Assembly: GCA_949752745.1 (NCBI GenBank)
Contig: OX457026.1
Coordinates: 26,970,116-27,034,115, forward strand
Direction of reading: 5' to 3'
Length of the DNA stretch: 64,000 nucleotides
Origin: Protula sp. h YS-2021
Taxonomy: Eukaryota; Annelida; Polychaeta; Sabellida; Serpulidae
Made by a program: the position numbers and the translations under genes. The notes under the pieces were generated by a model. It made no database searches. It was not told the DNA's origin and saw only the letters and a list, made by a program, of their open reading frames with translations. This document shows, piece after piece, positions 10,214 to 22,200 of the stretch (its first letter is position 1; each line of letters starts with the position of its first letter).

Positions 10214-12600
10214 AGAGCACATGAGCTAGTAGCAATCTCATCTATCATTGTCCATTTCCATGACGTTTTAAAAAGAAGACAGTGAATGGCATTGCTAAAT
10301 GAAAAATTACGATTGCTAAAACTGTTTTGTCTAAATTTGTTTGGCTGAACCTCAGTTTGTAAAAAAATACTCGCCAAAATGATGAAATAACTTCAACTTG
10401 TGTTAAATAAATGTGCAAAATGCATTAATTTCTTACTCCTAGCAGGTTTGAATCTTCATGGATTTTATTAAACCATTCAGTTAGAAATACTGCTTGAATC
10501 TATTTGAAGGTCTTTTTCCTTTGATAAATTCATTTTAACAATGCGTTGGATGCTGCAACACACACACACAAACATACACACAAAGATTCTTTATTCCCTG
10601 GCATAATAATGGGGAAAATGCAGAAGATAACTACAAGACACATTAAATAATAAGCAAAAACTGTTGAACGTGCAATCTCCCAGACTTTTATAAAACAACG
10701 AAGCCTGTATTCATTCTTGTCTGCGAGGTGAGCAATTAATCCATCGGACATTCAAAGAAAACAAAACCGTTATTTAAAAGGTTCCCATGGGCCTTACTGT
10801 TTCTTCTAAGTCTGCTCAAAAGACTGGGAAATTGAAACGAATGAGCATTGATTCTCAAATAGAATTCTTGCTCAAATGGGATCCAAAAACAAAACGCCTT
10901 GATGGCACACTGCAAGCGATTTAGACAATCACACACAAGTTCTTGAAATCAGTTATATCTTTCAGAAACTCAAAGTTCATTGCTTGAATTTCAGTCTAAT
11001 TTACAAACGAGAGCTAAACACCGTAGACTAGTTTTATATCCATTCTAAATCTAATGTAATTTCTAAATGTCAGAACAGAACATTGAATTTAATCTACCAA
11101 CCTCCCACAAGTAACATTCTAACTAAGTAATTTATCTACAAATTTTCACAGGTTTAATCTTGGTTAAGTGCCAGTGTCTTTTAATCTGTACACTATTCAG
11201 AAGTCAGATTACAACTGACTCAAATTCTGTAATCGATTTACCAAAAAAAAACTTTTTGACATAAAAATTTACAGGTCTAACTTGTTTGATTTGACCCTGG
11301 CAAACATTTCAAAACTTTTTTTTTTAAATTCGAGCTGTAAAATCTACGCTAATAAACTGCTGGCAACTTAACTGTCACGCAATATTTTGCAATTATCCTA
11401 ATTTGCATAAAAATTTATATAAGATCGCATAAAAAAATTCTGACAAAAACATATAAGATCATACACAATCGCATACGCTTTTATATAGATGTTGTATTCG
11501 GGTTCCATGAGGGCATTGTAAATCGCAGAGTCTTGTTCATACAACACACATTAACGATTGCGAGAACACAATGCAAAGAGTGCAAGCCGCTTTCAAGTAA
11601 ATGCCAGCGATTAAAAGCACCGGTAATAATCCCTCTCCCTTACACAAAACCTGAATAAAAATTAATTTATCAAACAATTCCTTTACAAATACACTTCCCA
11701 AAAAGGTTTGCTGAGCCCAGGTGGCCACAACACATCGTAATTTTTTCTTGTGTTGAAAAAGTATTTTATAGAAAATTCTATGCTTAAGGATTCAGACCAT
11801 TTTCGCAATTATGGCAAAAGTATAGAGGACCACCTCAGCAAAAATGCTCTAGAATAACGGTATAATGTATCTTTCTCATCGTTAATTGTGTAAATGAAAG
11901 TAAATCACAATCAGTCACATGTCATTGTAGGTTTGTTATTTACACCTAAAAGGTGTTTGAATAATCATAATGTATGCACACGTGAAATGTCATAGCAAAC
12001 GTAACGCTACAACTACTGAAATCTATCACAAAACCAAAAGAAGCAAAAATATTATTTTGTATTATATGGCACAAAATACTACACATAAATCCACGTGCAT
12101 TAATTTCTTTTCGAAGATCTTAAACCAGTTTTCTTCCAACAGTGCATCAGTCATGGGTGCTATTCTCGGGTGAACATCTTTCGGGCTGTCTGTGTAAGAT
12201 AATCAGAGGTCTGTTGATCTGTGACTGTTTACCTTGTACTTTCTTTATTACAACGGCGGAATTTTTGGTCGATATACTTATTAAGTTGAGAAGCTGATCC
12301 TCCGTCAACCAGTTTCCACGTCTTGTGTAGGCACAATATACTAAATTTGTATTCCTGCAACTCTCCATTTTTTCTTTGCCCTTCATTTCTAAATGTACAG
12401 CCCTTTATTTCCAACTGTTTTCGGCCAACAACAAATAGAATATATCGACCAAGACGCTTGATTATATTGTTTCGATGTAATATATGCGCATTATTAGTTT
12501 GTTGTTATTAGAAGACACTCAAGATAAATGCATCAACTTTCTGAAATCCTTTCGCCCAAAAGTCGCCAGGTATGCTTGAACTTTGCAGTTAATTCCGTTT
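10214..12600. other. Intergenic, 3' flank of the channel gene
   Basis: AT-rich, with no supported gene. A short CA-rich run lies at 10557-10583. Minus-strand AATAAA hexamers at 12404-12409 and 12244-12249 lie about 200 and 360 nt past the channel stop codon and are possible polyadenylation signals. Confidence 0.5.
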
Positions 12601-12611
12601 TAGAATGCTGG

Positions 12612-12668
12612 TTAGATGGCCAGCACATTGTCATCATGTTTCAATACCAGTTTCTGCCTTTTCCACGG
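12612..12668 (-). CDS. Channel gene, terminal exon
   Basis: After the acceptor tatctttcag the frame reads PWKRQKLVLKHDDNVLAI and then TAA. This is a short basic cytoplasmic or extracellular tail after M4. The phase matches the preceding exon, which ends in-frame at ...FLE. Confidence 0.75.
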   Translation of the reverse strand, partial: PWKRQKLVLKHDDNVLAI

Positions 12669-15600
12669 CTGAAAGATAAATAAACACGTTGTTTATTGTT
12701 TTCGTACTATAGCTCAAAACAAAATCAAGATCTGTAATGTTTTAAGCAGGGACGCCGTTTTAATATCCAGGTTGTGGGATCAATGGTTCCAAGGATTTAT
12801 TTTTTGTTTGTTCGGTGTTTCACATGCCGTTTACCAACGAGGTTCCAAGGAATTGTTGGATCTTTAAACATTCAGTAAATCAGATTACAGTAACCTTTTT
12901 AATGGGTTTCATGTGAAACACTTTTTATTTACAATTTACAACAAATTGCACTAATTGCTATTTATTTTCGAATAAATTCTCATTTATTTTAATAATAAAA
13001 TTTTATACCTCAAGAAATGCCACGAAAACATAATAGGTTGTGAAGCCAAAATGAATAAGTGCACAGACTATTCCTCCAACAATCCTTTCGTCATACAAGT
13101 GAATAGCGTTGGCAAGGAAATGCCATATGAGAACCACAGTTAAATACAATAGTGTAAATACCCAGTACCAATCCTACGGAAATATAATAGCTGCTTATTC
13201 ATAAGAATATTAAATGAGCACTAAAAATACTTACCATATTTCAAAGTCTGAAACAATACACGCACCATATACATTTATTTGTTTCTTAAAATTACAGTGT
13301 CAATTTGTTGTTATAACTAAAGACATTATAGTTTACTAACTTATTACCAATAACTGTTGCTTCACTTTTAAATTACTAAAATAAGAAACATAATGAGCAC
13401 AAAAATGTCGCACATTTGATGCTCACTGCATCACTACTAATGTCCATGTAAAATAACACTTAACACTTACCAGGCTGGTCATGTGTGGTGGTTTAAACAT
13501 GGTGTTGTTCATATTAATAAGATGTCTATGTACTATTAAGATTCCAATTAAAAGTAGCGATAAAAGTATTGCAAGAAATTTGTTTTCGTCCCGACTTCCT
13601 GTGTCAGTGAAAGGAGCAAAAAATCCTATTAACACCTAAAATAAAATATAAATAAACTTAAAAACAGTCATTCAAATGTGATGTCGGTTTCTTACAACTG
13701 TAGACAGCTCTGCATAAATATGAAAACAGGCTTTGCAATGGCCAGCGTTTCAGAAAAGAAAGCGATAAAATATTGCAACTGCTTCTGTTTAACCGTTTCC
13801 GAATAAGCTCTATGTTTTTTGCTCTTAAAAGATCCTTTGTGCGTCAATTCTATTTCTAATTCTATTTCGCTAATTTGTTTTACGCACATTCAATAATAAG
13901 GTTCACCTTTCCTTTTAACAAAGATGTAATAATGAATTTCTCGATCCCACATTTTTGTATAGATAGATTGACACTCATAATTTAAGATTCCAAATCTCTG
14001 CCTAATGTATGTGGTATGATACTGTAATGTAAAAACCCGTAGTAATAGTGGGTATCTTATGATATAAAAATATTCAACGAAGTAATGAACGAGAACATCT
14101 CACGAATTAAAATCATCCATAGTCGATTTTACTTAATTTTTCCACCCGATAATATATCTAACTACTACATGACAACTACCTTGAGTCGTGGCAAATTATC
14201 ATTTAAATATGGCATGTCCATGCTTAGCGGTTAGAAGTGTGTTTTCTGGGTGACCAAATCCAAAGTAAAATAACAAAGGCAATCTAACCTCTGACAAAAT
14301 CCCTAAAAGAGACATATATAGCATTTGGGGTGTCCGTCAGTCCGTCTGTCCGTCCCCCCGTCTGTCCGCAGTGAGTTCTTATGAAATTAATGAGTCGATT
14401 TTTCTCAAAACACACATACATATTGGGGTACAAGTCTGGATACTGCCCGTGTTATTTTTTTGCGTTTCTTAAAAAATTCTATTTTTGGCAAAATTTTGAA
14501 CATAGAGGGGAGTTTTCGTGCATTTTTCACTTTGGCAGGCTATATCTCAAAAACACTTCGTTTGATAAGGCTCAGATGTCGCAAGAAGAACACACATGTA
14601 GCGCAAATGTATAGTGCCAAGTTTTTCTTCATTTCCGCTGACAATGTATTTTTGGCGAATTTTTAAATTTTCGGGTCATATTGCTGCAATATCTCCTAAA
14701 TAGTTTGTTGAATTAGGCCGAAACGTGGCAAGAAAAACACACATATAGAGCCCATGTTTACTGTGAAGTTTTTCTTCACTTCCGCTGAAAATGTATTTTT
14801 GGCGAATTTTTAAACTTTTGATTTTCAACTTTTTGGGCCATATTGTTGCGATATCTCCGAAACAGTTTGTTGGATTAGGCTGAAACTTGGCAAGAAGAAC
14901 TCACGAAAAGTGTAAATGTTTACTGAGAAGTTTTTTCGTCATTTCCGTTGAAAATGTATTTTTTGGCGAATGTTTAAATTTTTGATTTTAAACTTTTTGG
15001 CCATATTGTTGCGATATCTCCGAAACAGTTTGTTGGATTAGGCTGAAACATGGCAAGAACCCACACATAGTGCAAATGTCTACTGCGAAGTTTTTCTTCA
15101 TTTCTTCTCTCTATCCCAGGGCTCTCAAATGGGACCCAAGCGTTATAGTGACTATGTTGCACCTCTGGCTAAACTGATATGAATATTGCAGCTCTTATAC
15201 CATTACTACGCAGACGATGGACAAGTTGGCAAGTCATACAGTCCAAAGTCTGAAGAATCCCAATTGCAAGCCGCCCAGAGCTTGGGAAGTGCATCATTTC
15301 TCAATGGATGTTTGCAAATCGACTTTAGTTAAACTACGAAAAAACTGAGTTCATCACTTTCGTATCGAAACAGAATTTGAGGCATATTGTAGTACACGAG
15401 CTTCAAATAAAGTAATAATACCATCAGTGCCTGTAGTGCGGAATCTGGGCGTTTACATGGATGCCCACCTCAACTTCGACCATCATATCACGCATCTCCG
15501 CAAAGTCTGTTTCATGTATCTTGGATGGATAAAAAAGATAAGACACCTACTTACTTTCGAAGCCGCTAAAATTTTAGTCCATGCCTTGATAATATCGCGA

Positions 15601-16181
15601 ATAGATTATTGTAACAGTCTGTTCACAGGATTGCTCCAGTGTTCATTTCATCGTTTACAATTTATCACGAATGCAGCAGCGCGTGTGATCACACGGGTGC
15701 CCTGCAGAGAGCACATAACCCCAAGCCTGATACAACTGCACTGGTTACCAGTTGCAGAAAGATGCCAGTTCAAGACTTTGACCTATGTGTACAAGTCTAT
15801 GAACGGCTTGGCGCCCTCACATCTCGCGGATATTGTCACCCCGTACACTCCATTTCCTGTTCTCATGTCTAGTTCAGGCAACTATCTGGAGAAACTAAAC
15901 CTAGATATCGATATGGGGAGCGTTCATTCCAACATATGGGTGCTGTTTTATGGAATAGCCTTCCTGAAAACGTTAAATCTGCGCAATCGCTCAGTATTTT
16001 CAAATGCAAACTCAAACTCATCTGTTTGTTAAGGCCTACGGCCATGTGTTGTCATAAAGTATTACTAATTTTACATTTTATATTGCTTTTTAGTTTAACG
16101 ATTCGTATTCATGCTTAATGTTTTTATATCATTGTTAGCGCTTAGAGGATATTCCAAATAAGCGCGTTACAAAAATCGAGT

Positions 16182-16231
<50 letters not shown>

Positions 16232-19200
16232 AATTTCCGCTGAAAATGTATTTTTGGCGATTTTTTTAATTTTTGAATTTTAACTTTTTTGGTCATATTG
16301 TTGCGATATCTCCGAAACTGTTTGCTCCATTAGGCTGAAACATGGCAAGAAGAAGCCATGTGTAGTGAAAACGTTTACTGCGAAGGTTTTCTTCATTTTC
16401 TGTAAAAATGTATTTTTGGCGATATTTTTAATATTTTGGGCTCGCCAATGTTGCATTTTTAAGAAAGGAATTTTTTCCACGTGACTGATTGGGGAGCGGG
16501 AGAGACATATCTGTTTTTGTTTTAGCAAAAACACTGGCCAGTCTAGTTTAAATTACTTTAAATAATGACAGATTCATGATTTAAGATGTCAAACCTAAGT
16601 TTGGTGGTTAGAAATATATTGTTCTTATGTAAAAAATCAATGCGATAATGACCCGAGGAATATAATCTCTTCATGAAACATAACTTCAGTATGTGCAGCA
16701 GAAAATCACTCAACAAATACTCACAAATAAGCACACTCACGTACTGAAATATGCAAACATTATAGTGATGTAATCTATTAAAGTTTAACATTTCAACAGA
16801 TTGTTCGACTATTTATCTCATAATTACGTGAAATGAATTTGAAATAATGATATCTTTATGATTAACACAACTGTGATTAATGGCAATGTGATCGCACAAA
16901 AACTGACTATGATGTCAAAAGCCCAAGTGTAGATCATAGTTAGGTCTTGTTTCGATTAAATTTAACACCAGTCATAGCAGCTTTATTCAGAGAAAGTGAA
17001 GCGATTATCCGGTATAATTTAAAAAGAAACAAAAAGCGACACTGAATTATACAACAGTATGCAATGAAACGGTTTATGCCTATGATCGTAAGTTAATAAA
17101 ATTAGGTAGAGCTAATCAAATTCAATATAGTTATCTAAGAAACTTGAAGCTCACAAACATCTAGCTCTACAAAGCTTGACTGTCTTTGAAAAAAGGCATG
17201 GAGTCATGTGTTTTGCATGGCATGCCAATATGCAAGACATATTATCAAAAAACCAAAAGAAAAAGTATTGTGAACTGAAATTATAAATTGACTTCTGTAC
17301 TGAATTAAGTCGAACAAAATAGGCGGACGGGCAAACATTAAATATCTATAGTCGTTAGCTATTTAAAATAAATAACAAATTGTGATGGTTTTAAAACTAA
17401 ATACAACAGTGTCCACACAAATACTACAGTTTTGTACTGACCGTGACAAGAAAAGACCTCCAAAGGTAGAGTTCGGCCCTTCGTGCCACAAAACACGTGA
17501 CTGTCAAAGCGGAAGTTTGCCTGTTTGGATCTACTACATCCACAAATTCAGTGTTTATTGTACTTCTTACACTAGTACAGAGTTTCCTGTTGAATTGACA
17601 ATTTTTAATAAGACACCACTGATGTGCTTCTCAAATACGTAGCACTATTAAACCCCAGTAGTTATCTATTAATTTGTCCTTTAAACTATTTCACTTAACT
17701 ATATGATTTATAACTAACTCCACAGTTTTGTCTACGGGCTAGAAGCTAAACTGTTAGACTGCGAGACAAAAGTTAAAAGGAACAAAAAATGTATTGCGTT
17801 TAACAATGAAATCTGTCAAAATCACTTTGCAATAAGAAAATGGTTAAATACACCTTGGAAAGCCATTCGGATTATTTGATATATAAACTTTGTCAAATCA
17901 AAACGTTTTTATTTATTTATTTCTTTTAATTTGTAATCCTAAACATTTTGAATATGTGCATTAAAACTTTTAACACAAAAGACTGTAAGAGAAGTATTCA
18001 AGGTTTTTCACTGATATGTGCATTTTCCTTATTTTATATCAAGAATATACCTTTTATGGCAGAATATTGTAACGGTTCCGTTTTGACAGAAAACCAAATG
18101 AGTAAAAGTAAAATAACTTTTCTTGAGCATATTTTTCAAATGGTAAATAATTCATTAATTTCTTGAGATAATACTGAGACCTACCATTCGCCCCTGTGAT
18201 AAAAGGGCTCTGCACGTATCTTGTGCATGCCACCACTATTCTCTTCTAATTCCACCTCGTCCTTTGTTTTCTTCGTAGTAACTTTTACTGATAATTCCTG
18301 TTTTCGAATGCCATTGTTAAATTCAAATTACATTGAAACAAGTAAATTACCAAATATATGAAAATAAATTGGAAGAGAAAAATAATATTATCATTTTAAA
18401 TATATCAAGGCCCCATTTGTAGCTGTGTGGTTTAAAAACCAAGCTTCAGAGTATCTAGTGTTCAGATTTATACATATAACAGAGCGGTCCAGTGAATTTG
18501 AGACGCTACTCAGTGTTGCGTTTAACATCATTTTTTCTCTCAATTCCACTCAATGAATTTATTTAACTTTCTCAGCTGTCTTTGTTTAAATAGTTCAAAC
18601 CAGCTTTATGAGTATTGCGTCTCACAGAAAACAAACCAGATAAACCTAAGTGCCAATTAGACCTGTATTAATATGTCGTCCAAAACACATATTTTTTTCA
18701 TTTTCTGTTCGAAGCCTTTTAAAATAGTGAGCATACCGATTGCATTTGAAAAGAAAAGGAGACATTTCTTTTTAAGTAATACATAATTTTTATTCATTTA
18801 AAACCAAAAATATTTATAGAAGAGTGAAGTAAAACTGCAAGAAATCAAAGAACAGATATCATTTATTTATTTATTTCTATTATTTATATTATATTTATTT
18901 ATTTATATTATTTATTAGTTTATAAATTTGCGTTGTTTTAATCCTAGCCATAATGTTTTAAACTTCACAGTGTACCCACTTTGATGTTTTGATTCCTTTG
19001 ATACCCCTACTTTACTCTTTATTTTGAATTAAACGTTTTACTGCTGAATGGGGTAACATTATATCTGTTCGTGTTGTGTTTGATATCTCATATATTTTAA
19101 ACATATAAAGTAATATTGGAGCCTGGGTATCTAAAAAAAATTGGTTGCAAAATATTTTAAAAATAAGAACCAATAAAAATGTTGGCCCCATTTAGCATAA

Positions 19201-22200
19201 ATTGTACTTTAAGAGTTTTCTAGAGTATAGCAAGTAGGTCTGTGAAACTGACTATATACCCCGCCGGCGTACGATCCCAGTAAAATAAAGACCATCTGGG
19301 TCAATGTCTTTACCTGGTACATTCATAATACCAACTCTTGTTGGCACTCATACTACCTATGTGTAAAATAATTAGACAATCGATCAAGTAATGTAGGCTA
19401 GAGTGTGTTAACAAACTCACTCAAGTGCTCATGGAATATGCAAATTTTCAGCTAGGCTAATGTCTTCGGGCCGACCTTGCTCATTTACAATACCAGCTCG
19501 ATCCTACCACACTTTATATACTTGATTTAAGTGCCCAAGGCTGTGCGAATTTTTTAGGTTCAGCTGGGTCAATGTCCTTGGGCCAACTCTAGTTGGGACC
19601 CATACTACCTATATGTAAAATATTTCGACAATCGATCGCGAAATGTACGCTTGAGTGTGTTAACAAAAAAGTGTTGACAGACAGACAGACACACGGACGG
19701 ACAGACAGATTCGAAAACTATAGTCCCCAAAGCCGCGCTACGCGGCGATTGGGCACTAATAAAACTAGTATCTCAGGGTATGGGGACAAGTCATGCTATA
19801 CCAGTGTATATACAACTATGACACCATTCTCCAGTGTATATGTAATAGAAAAATGCCGAAATATTACTACTACAACGCACTAAGTTACCTGAATATCTAG
19901 TGGAAAATGCTCAAGTGACATGTTAGAAAAGAAGGTTCCTGAAATCTGCTTCTGTTCAACAGCGTAAGCCGATCCCAGTGAATCATACTCAAGCGCTACT
20001 GATGACGATACTCTGTTACTATCAAAGCTGTTTTCAATGTGAATATCCGGATTCCAACAGAGGAAAGGATTTTTCCGTTTATCTTCCATCTGAAACAAGT
20101 AAAATAGATTGACAAATTGAATATTTGTGAAACAGCCACAAAAGACAAGCTTTAAATATGTTTATAGAACTTGTCACGCATTCTGCTCTAAAGTAGCTTT
20201 ACTTTTGCAAAAAAGGCCATGTTTTAAATGTTTCTCTGTTGAAACGTTGGGATATTGTCGGAAGAATAGTGATATTCGTCTAGAACTGAAGGTTTAATGT
20301 GTACTGGTTAAAAACTTAGATTTAAGGTACATCATATTATTTTCCGCATCCCAAATTGTTTTAGACCGGCCCACTTCATCAGGTTGATCTAGTCACATCA
20401 GAAGAAGGTATCGCGGTACGTATGTATCGCATGTAAGTATATGAAATGCTTCTTCACCTAAAGTTGTGATCGGATTGCTTTCAAATTTTGTACGAATGTT
20501 TCCCAAATGAGCTTTTCTTGAAAAAGTTAAATCTTTCAAATTATAAATAAATGTTTTCTGAGTATCTGTTTTCTTGAAAAAAGACTCTTTTGAAATCCGC
20601 AAAACTGGTATTTTTTGCTACTGTGGGAGCCAAATTTCAAATTGATACGTTCCCACGGTTTTGAATGACGTCTTTTTTCTCTAGATTATATTTCCTTTCA
20701 AATTTTTTAAATGGACCAATTTTCGACATTTAATAATATAAAAGAGCTCCTATTGCTCTAGGTAAGCGAATACGGTGGGTTAGGTTACCTATCATGGAAT
20801 TCCAAATTACCGCCCACTGAGGCTTTCGACCATCCCTTTTATAAAACTAGGCTAAAAGCATCGGTGGAAGGCCATGTTCTGCCACAATATACACATGTAT
20901 TTGAAGGGAGTTGTATAAGAGATTTAAGTTGGATAAAGAAACAAATATTCTATTCATTTTACAACTTAATTCCTAACAAAACTTCAGTAAAATGCTCTGT
21001 GCTTCAGTACTCAACCGTTCACATTTGCCGTGTTGCCAAAACATGAACAGTCTACTTTCAAAAACAGCGAAAAAGAAGTGCGCAGCAAATGAGTCACTGA
21101 TGACCCAAATGCAGTATAACCGCTGGCAACGATTACCACGAGCTAACACTGCAGGGCAGCACTGGCACACAAGTCAATAACGGATGCAGTCACACTTCAA
21201 TGCTCAATCTAAAGAAAGCATTGCCACGAAACCCATAAAAATGCCTCTGTATTTTTTTAATCTATTCAAAAAAAAAATGTTTTAATATTTCATGAAAACA
21301 GTGACTCTTTGAAACAAAATCAATAAGCTATCGAAGTTCAAAGAATATCGGCCAAAACTCAATAACAAAATAGTAAGCCACAATCCACAGGTTAACAAAT
21401 CGCTGGGACTATGGCAAATCTAGACGACAAGTTGCGACTTGTTTCATGGTCCAGTATTCCTAAGTCGCTGTTTTTCAGCTTCTTTCAGACGAAATGCAAT
21501 AAATGTCCTACTCATTCAATGTTTGAGACAAACCCTAATAAGTTCCTCAATGGGAGGTGATCAATATTCAAAGCAGATGCATGACATCACAAAAATCTTC
21601 AAATTTCATTGGCCCACTGAAGTTACTATTAGTTGACTCATCAATGAACGTAAATATACTATGAATAAAAGTTAATTTATGACTGAAATTGGAACCGTCT
21701 CAAAAAAAAATCCTCCAAGCGGAATGTAGCACTATAGGAAGGCCAGCTTGGGCTGGCCTTCCAATAAAAAAGAGAATAGTATTAGGGTTCCAAGGTTTCA
21801 ACTGGATTGCTTTCATGTTTTAGCGGTATCGAAGGTTAAGTCTTAAATAAAGTCTTGGAGGGTCCTGTTTCCAATATGGCTATAACGAATATCTTTCCAA
21901 TTTTATGTAAATTATTGCTTGTTGGTTCGATCTTGAAAAGAATATTTTAGGCAATCCTACCACACTTTATATACTTGATTAATTAAATATTGGCTGGAGA
22001 CATGTACCTGGACATTCCTGATATAAACGTAGATACAAACACAATTTAAATTTATCTCTTTACAATTATTGTTCTTACTTGTTCGGAACTGTTTGCTACA
22101 CATAAAGGTAAAACATAGCTACAAAACTTAAAAGCATGGGCAGCCAAAGAAAATCTTACACATAATTTTTATGATGAATAAGCATTGAACTCTTGTGCCT

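Larger units (their letters stand above)
14320..16560 (-). repeat. Pearl-like tandem array in a channel-gene intron, split by a LINE
   Basis: Units of about 147-167 bp share 'gcgatatctccgaaacag', 'tttgttggattaggctgaaac' and 'tgaaaatgtatttttggcga'. Unit anchors fall near 14541, 14688, 14850, 15013 and 16305. The left end has a GTCC/GTCT microsatellite (gtccgtcagtccgtctgtcc). From memory, tandem cores of about 160 bp beside a tetranucleotide run is the layout of 'pearl'/DINE-TR elements; the microsatellite side suggests minus orientation. The last unit is interrupted at 15105-16232. Confidence 0.7.

Noticed and set aside
13692..13889. 65-codon minus-strand ORF as the channel M1 exon
   Set aside because: Its frame would end in phase 2, which gives an immediate stop in the next exon, and its sequence has no channel motif. 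Only the overlapping micro-exon fits.
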